Assembly: GCA_016293435.1 (NCBI GenBank)
Contig: JAEDEG010000056.1
Span: 1 to 16,082 of the forward strand
Length of the DNA stretch: 16,082 nt
Direction: 5' to 3'
Source of the DNA: Clostridia bacterium
GTDB lineage: Bacteria > Bacillota > Clostridia > UMGS1810
Part shown: positions 14,888-16,082 of the stretch, in pieces
Layout: every line of letters begins with the position of its first letter
Position numbering within the stretch: the first letter of the stretch is position 1
Notes under the pieces: model-generated
Databases searched by the model: none
Told to the model about the DNA's origin: nothing
What the model saw: only the letters and a program-made list of their open reading frames with translations
Program-made: the position numbers and the translations under genes

Positions 14888-14934
14888 TATTTCCTAATTA
14901 TTTTTGACAAATGAAATAAAAATCCAAAATACTC

Positions 14935-14962
14935 TTGACTATTCTTCATAATAGTTTATAAT
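14935..14962 (+). promoter_or_regulatory. Sigma-A promoter of the TPM-domain gene
   Basis: TTGACT (14935-14940), 16 bases and TATAAT (14957-14962) lie 31 bases before the ATG at 14993, with a start near 14969. A second TTGACA at 14904-14909 has only a poor -10 partner. Confidence 0.7.
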
Positions 14963-14992
14963 AAATATAATAGTTAATCTGAGGTGTTACTA

Positions 14993-15718
14993 ATGAAAAA
15001 ATTTATATATATACTATCTCCGGCTCTAATATTTATATTGTTTCTCTCCACAGTAGCGAATGCACACATAAAACCTGACGACATATCGGTAAGTGATTAT
15101 TCGGGAGTATTGTCAGACGGTGTAAAAAGCTATATAAAGTCGAAAAATGAGATTCTCTCAGCTTCGACCGGAGCAAAAATCATATTTGTAACAACAGAAG
15201 GCACCAACGGTGTCGAAATAGATGAATACTGCAAAAAGCTTTATGCCTCATGGGGCATATCGAGCCTTGGAAGAAACAATAATATCTTTATAACGATTGA
15301 TACACACAAAAAAGAATATTCCTTTGAAAGAGGCAGAGGAATACGCCTGGCAATTGCCGAGGATGAAATATATCAGTACATTATAGACAGCTTTGAGCCG
15401 CATTTTGCCAATGGAAACTATGACAAAGCCGTAATGGGTTTGTATAATGCATTAGGATCATGGTACGAAAACCAATATATCGGATTAAAACTTGGTCTTG
15501 ATGACAATATACAAAAATATACCGGCGGAAACAAAGTTAAAGATACCGATCCTAAAAAAAGTATGCTCTGGATATGGATTACAGCAGTGGTTGTTGTGGC
15601 AGCAGCCATTGTGCTGTTTAAAATAAAAAGAAATATAGAGCTTAAATACCGTAAGATACAGCGCAGAAGACTGCGGAAAAAATTTCAAATAGATGTTGAC
15701 AAAATAATAAATTCGTGA
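14993..15718 (+). CDS. TPM-domain protein, exported and membrane-anchored
   Basis: The 242-residue product starts with a signal peptide: MKK, a hydrophobic core to about residue 20, and a likely cleavage after VANA. An extracytoplasmic TPM (YgcG/Psb32-like) domain of about 150 residues follows. Its recognisable parts are VSDYSGVLSDGVKSYIKSKNE, GAKIIFVTTEG, YCKKLYASWGIS, NNIFITIDTHKKEYSFERGRGI and HFANGNYDKAVMGLYNALG. A single transmembrane helix, WIWITAVVVVAAAIVLF, comes near residue 190, then a short basic cytoplasmic tail. TPM proteins are linked to envelope or photosystem maintenance and weak phosphatase activity, and the role here is unknown. The frame is open from a GTG at 14984, but GAGGTG at 14981-14986 is the ribosome binding site for the ATG at 14993. 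Confidence 0.85.
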   Translation: MKKFIYILSPALIFILFLSTVANAHIKPDDISVSDYSGVLSDGVKSYIKSKNEILSASTGAKIIFVTTEGTNGVEIDEYCKKLYASWGISSLGRNNNIFITIDTHKKEYSFERGRGIRLAIAEDEIYQYIIDSFEPHFANGNYDKAVMGLYNALGSWYENQYIGLKLGLDDNIQKYTGGNKVKDTDPKKSMLWIWITAVVVVAAAIVLFKIKRNIELKYRKIQRRRLRKKFQIDVDKIINS

Positions 15719-15742
15719 TATGACCCGATACCTCAAAAAAAT

Positions 15743-15766
15743 TAAAATTATATCATAATTTTATTT
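15743..15766 (+). terminator. Weak AT-only hairpin after the TPM gene
   Basis: TAAAATTAT (15743-15751) pairs with ATAATTTTA (15755-15763) around a three-base loop, and TTTT follows. The stem has no G-C pair, so termination would be inefficient. It is the only candidate terminator for the TPM gene. Confidence 0.35.
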
Positions 15767-15840
15767 TGGAGTTTACACAAAATTTCGGCGACAAACTAGA
15801 TGAAGGATATACTGTACGGTAATAGCTTATGGAGATGTTT

Positions 15841-16006
15841 AGGGCAAAACAGGGCAAAATTTTGCAAAGTCAAGGTGGGTTTGCAAAACCTGCAAACCCG
15901 CCAAGCAGGGCATCCCGAAAAGAAAAGCTTTTTGAGAAAAAGGAGCGGCAACCCGCACAGTGAAGCCGTTTTCAAACGAAAACGGCGAGCCCAAAGAATT
16001 TGCCGC
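15841..16006. other. Hairpin-dense, GC-richer segment without a convincing gene
   Basis: Within the gene-free right end (15719-16082), this stretch has clearly more G and C than nearby intergenic DNA and holds several inverted repeats. Bases 15874-15885 pair with 15891-15902 (12 bp, one wobble, five-base loop). GCCGTTTTC (15965-15973) pairs with 15978-15986 (9 bp, AAAC loop). That hairpin is enclosed by GCGGCAA (15945-15951) with TTGCCGC (16000-16006). GCAAAATTTTGC (15854-15865) is a palindrome, and AGGGCAAAA occurs twice (15841-15849 and 15851-15859). It may be a structured RNA, a dispersed repeat or the decayed remnant of either. I do not recognise it as any known RNA class. The open frame at 15800-16057 across it lacks a ribosome binding site. 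Confidence 0.5.
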
Positions 16007-16082
16007 GACGTGGAAGAGCCGAATGATTTGGGAGTGTTGCGCAAACCGTGTAAATAGAATAATCTTCTAAACAATTGTTAAT

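Noticed and set aside
15800..16057. Open frame of 85 codons on the plus strand
   Set aside because: It has no ribosome binding site before the ATG, a composition very rich in Arg, Lys and Cys, no familiar motif, and it runs straight through several strong hairpins. More likely noncoding.
1..16082. Mobile elements, CRISPR arrays, tRNA or rRNA genes
   Set aside because: No transposase or integrase motifs, no regularly spaced repeats and no tRNA-like cloverleaf or rRNA landmarks were seen on either strand.

Overview
The window comes from a low-GC, endospore-forming Firmicute, most likely an anaerobic member of the Clostridia. The evidence is two forespore/mother-cell sporulation regulators (SpoIIID and sigma-G), a class III fructose-1,6-bisphosphatase, strong AGGAGG-type ribosome binding sites, sigma-A promoters of the TTGACA-N17-TATAAT form, and AT-rich intergenic DNA. 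I see no phage, transposon, CRISPR, tRNA or rRNA. The DNA reads as chromosomal backbone with a small carbohydrate-use island.

Layout, left to right. (1) 74-2025, plus strand: an AraC-type regulator, spoIIID with a GTG start, and a sugar-1-phosphate nucleotidyltransferase with its own sigma-A promoter and a hairpin terminator. (2) 2096-4072, minus strand: a leaderless, probably intracellular subtilisin, and a second AraC-type regulator. (3) 4230-7221, plus strand, divergent from that regulator: a tight operon of a second nucleotidyltransferase, a NahK-like anomeric sugar kinase overlapping it by 14 bases, and nagA. The neighbouring AraC protein probably controls this operon. The set suggests salvage of N-acetylhexosamines both to NDP-sugars (kinase plus nucleotidyltransferase) and to central metabolism (NagA). 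(4) 7315-8085: sigG. Its leader combines the nagA terminator, a hairpin hiding the sigG ribosome binding site, and a sigma-F-like promoter inside the 5' arm of that hairpin. (5) 8284-9711: an amidophosphoribosyltransferase-like protein lacking the glutaminase nucleophile cysteine. It ends in a bidirectional terminator.

(6) 9822-12709, minus strand: a housekeeping operon trmK - Nif3-family protein - FAD-dependent oxidoreductase, with ATGA overlap or 6-base spacing between genes. (7) 12859-14820, minus strand: fbp, class III. (8) 14993-15718, plus strand: a secreted or membrane-anchored TPM-domain protein, divergent from fbp. (9) 15719-16082: no convincing gene. It holds a GC-richer segment dense in hairpins that could be a structured RNA or a dispersed repeat.

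The most noteworthy points are the PurF-like protein with an apparently dead glutaminase site but intact PRPP loop and Fe-S cysteines, the sigG leader logic, the kinase/nucleotidyltransferase/NagA operon with overlapping divergent promoters, and the hairpin-rich right end. All functional names come from reading motifs by eye; no database search was run.
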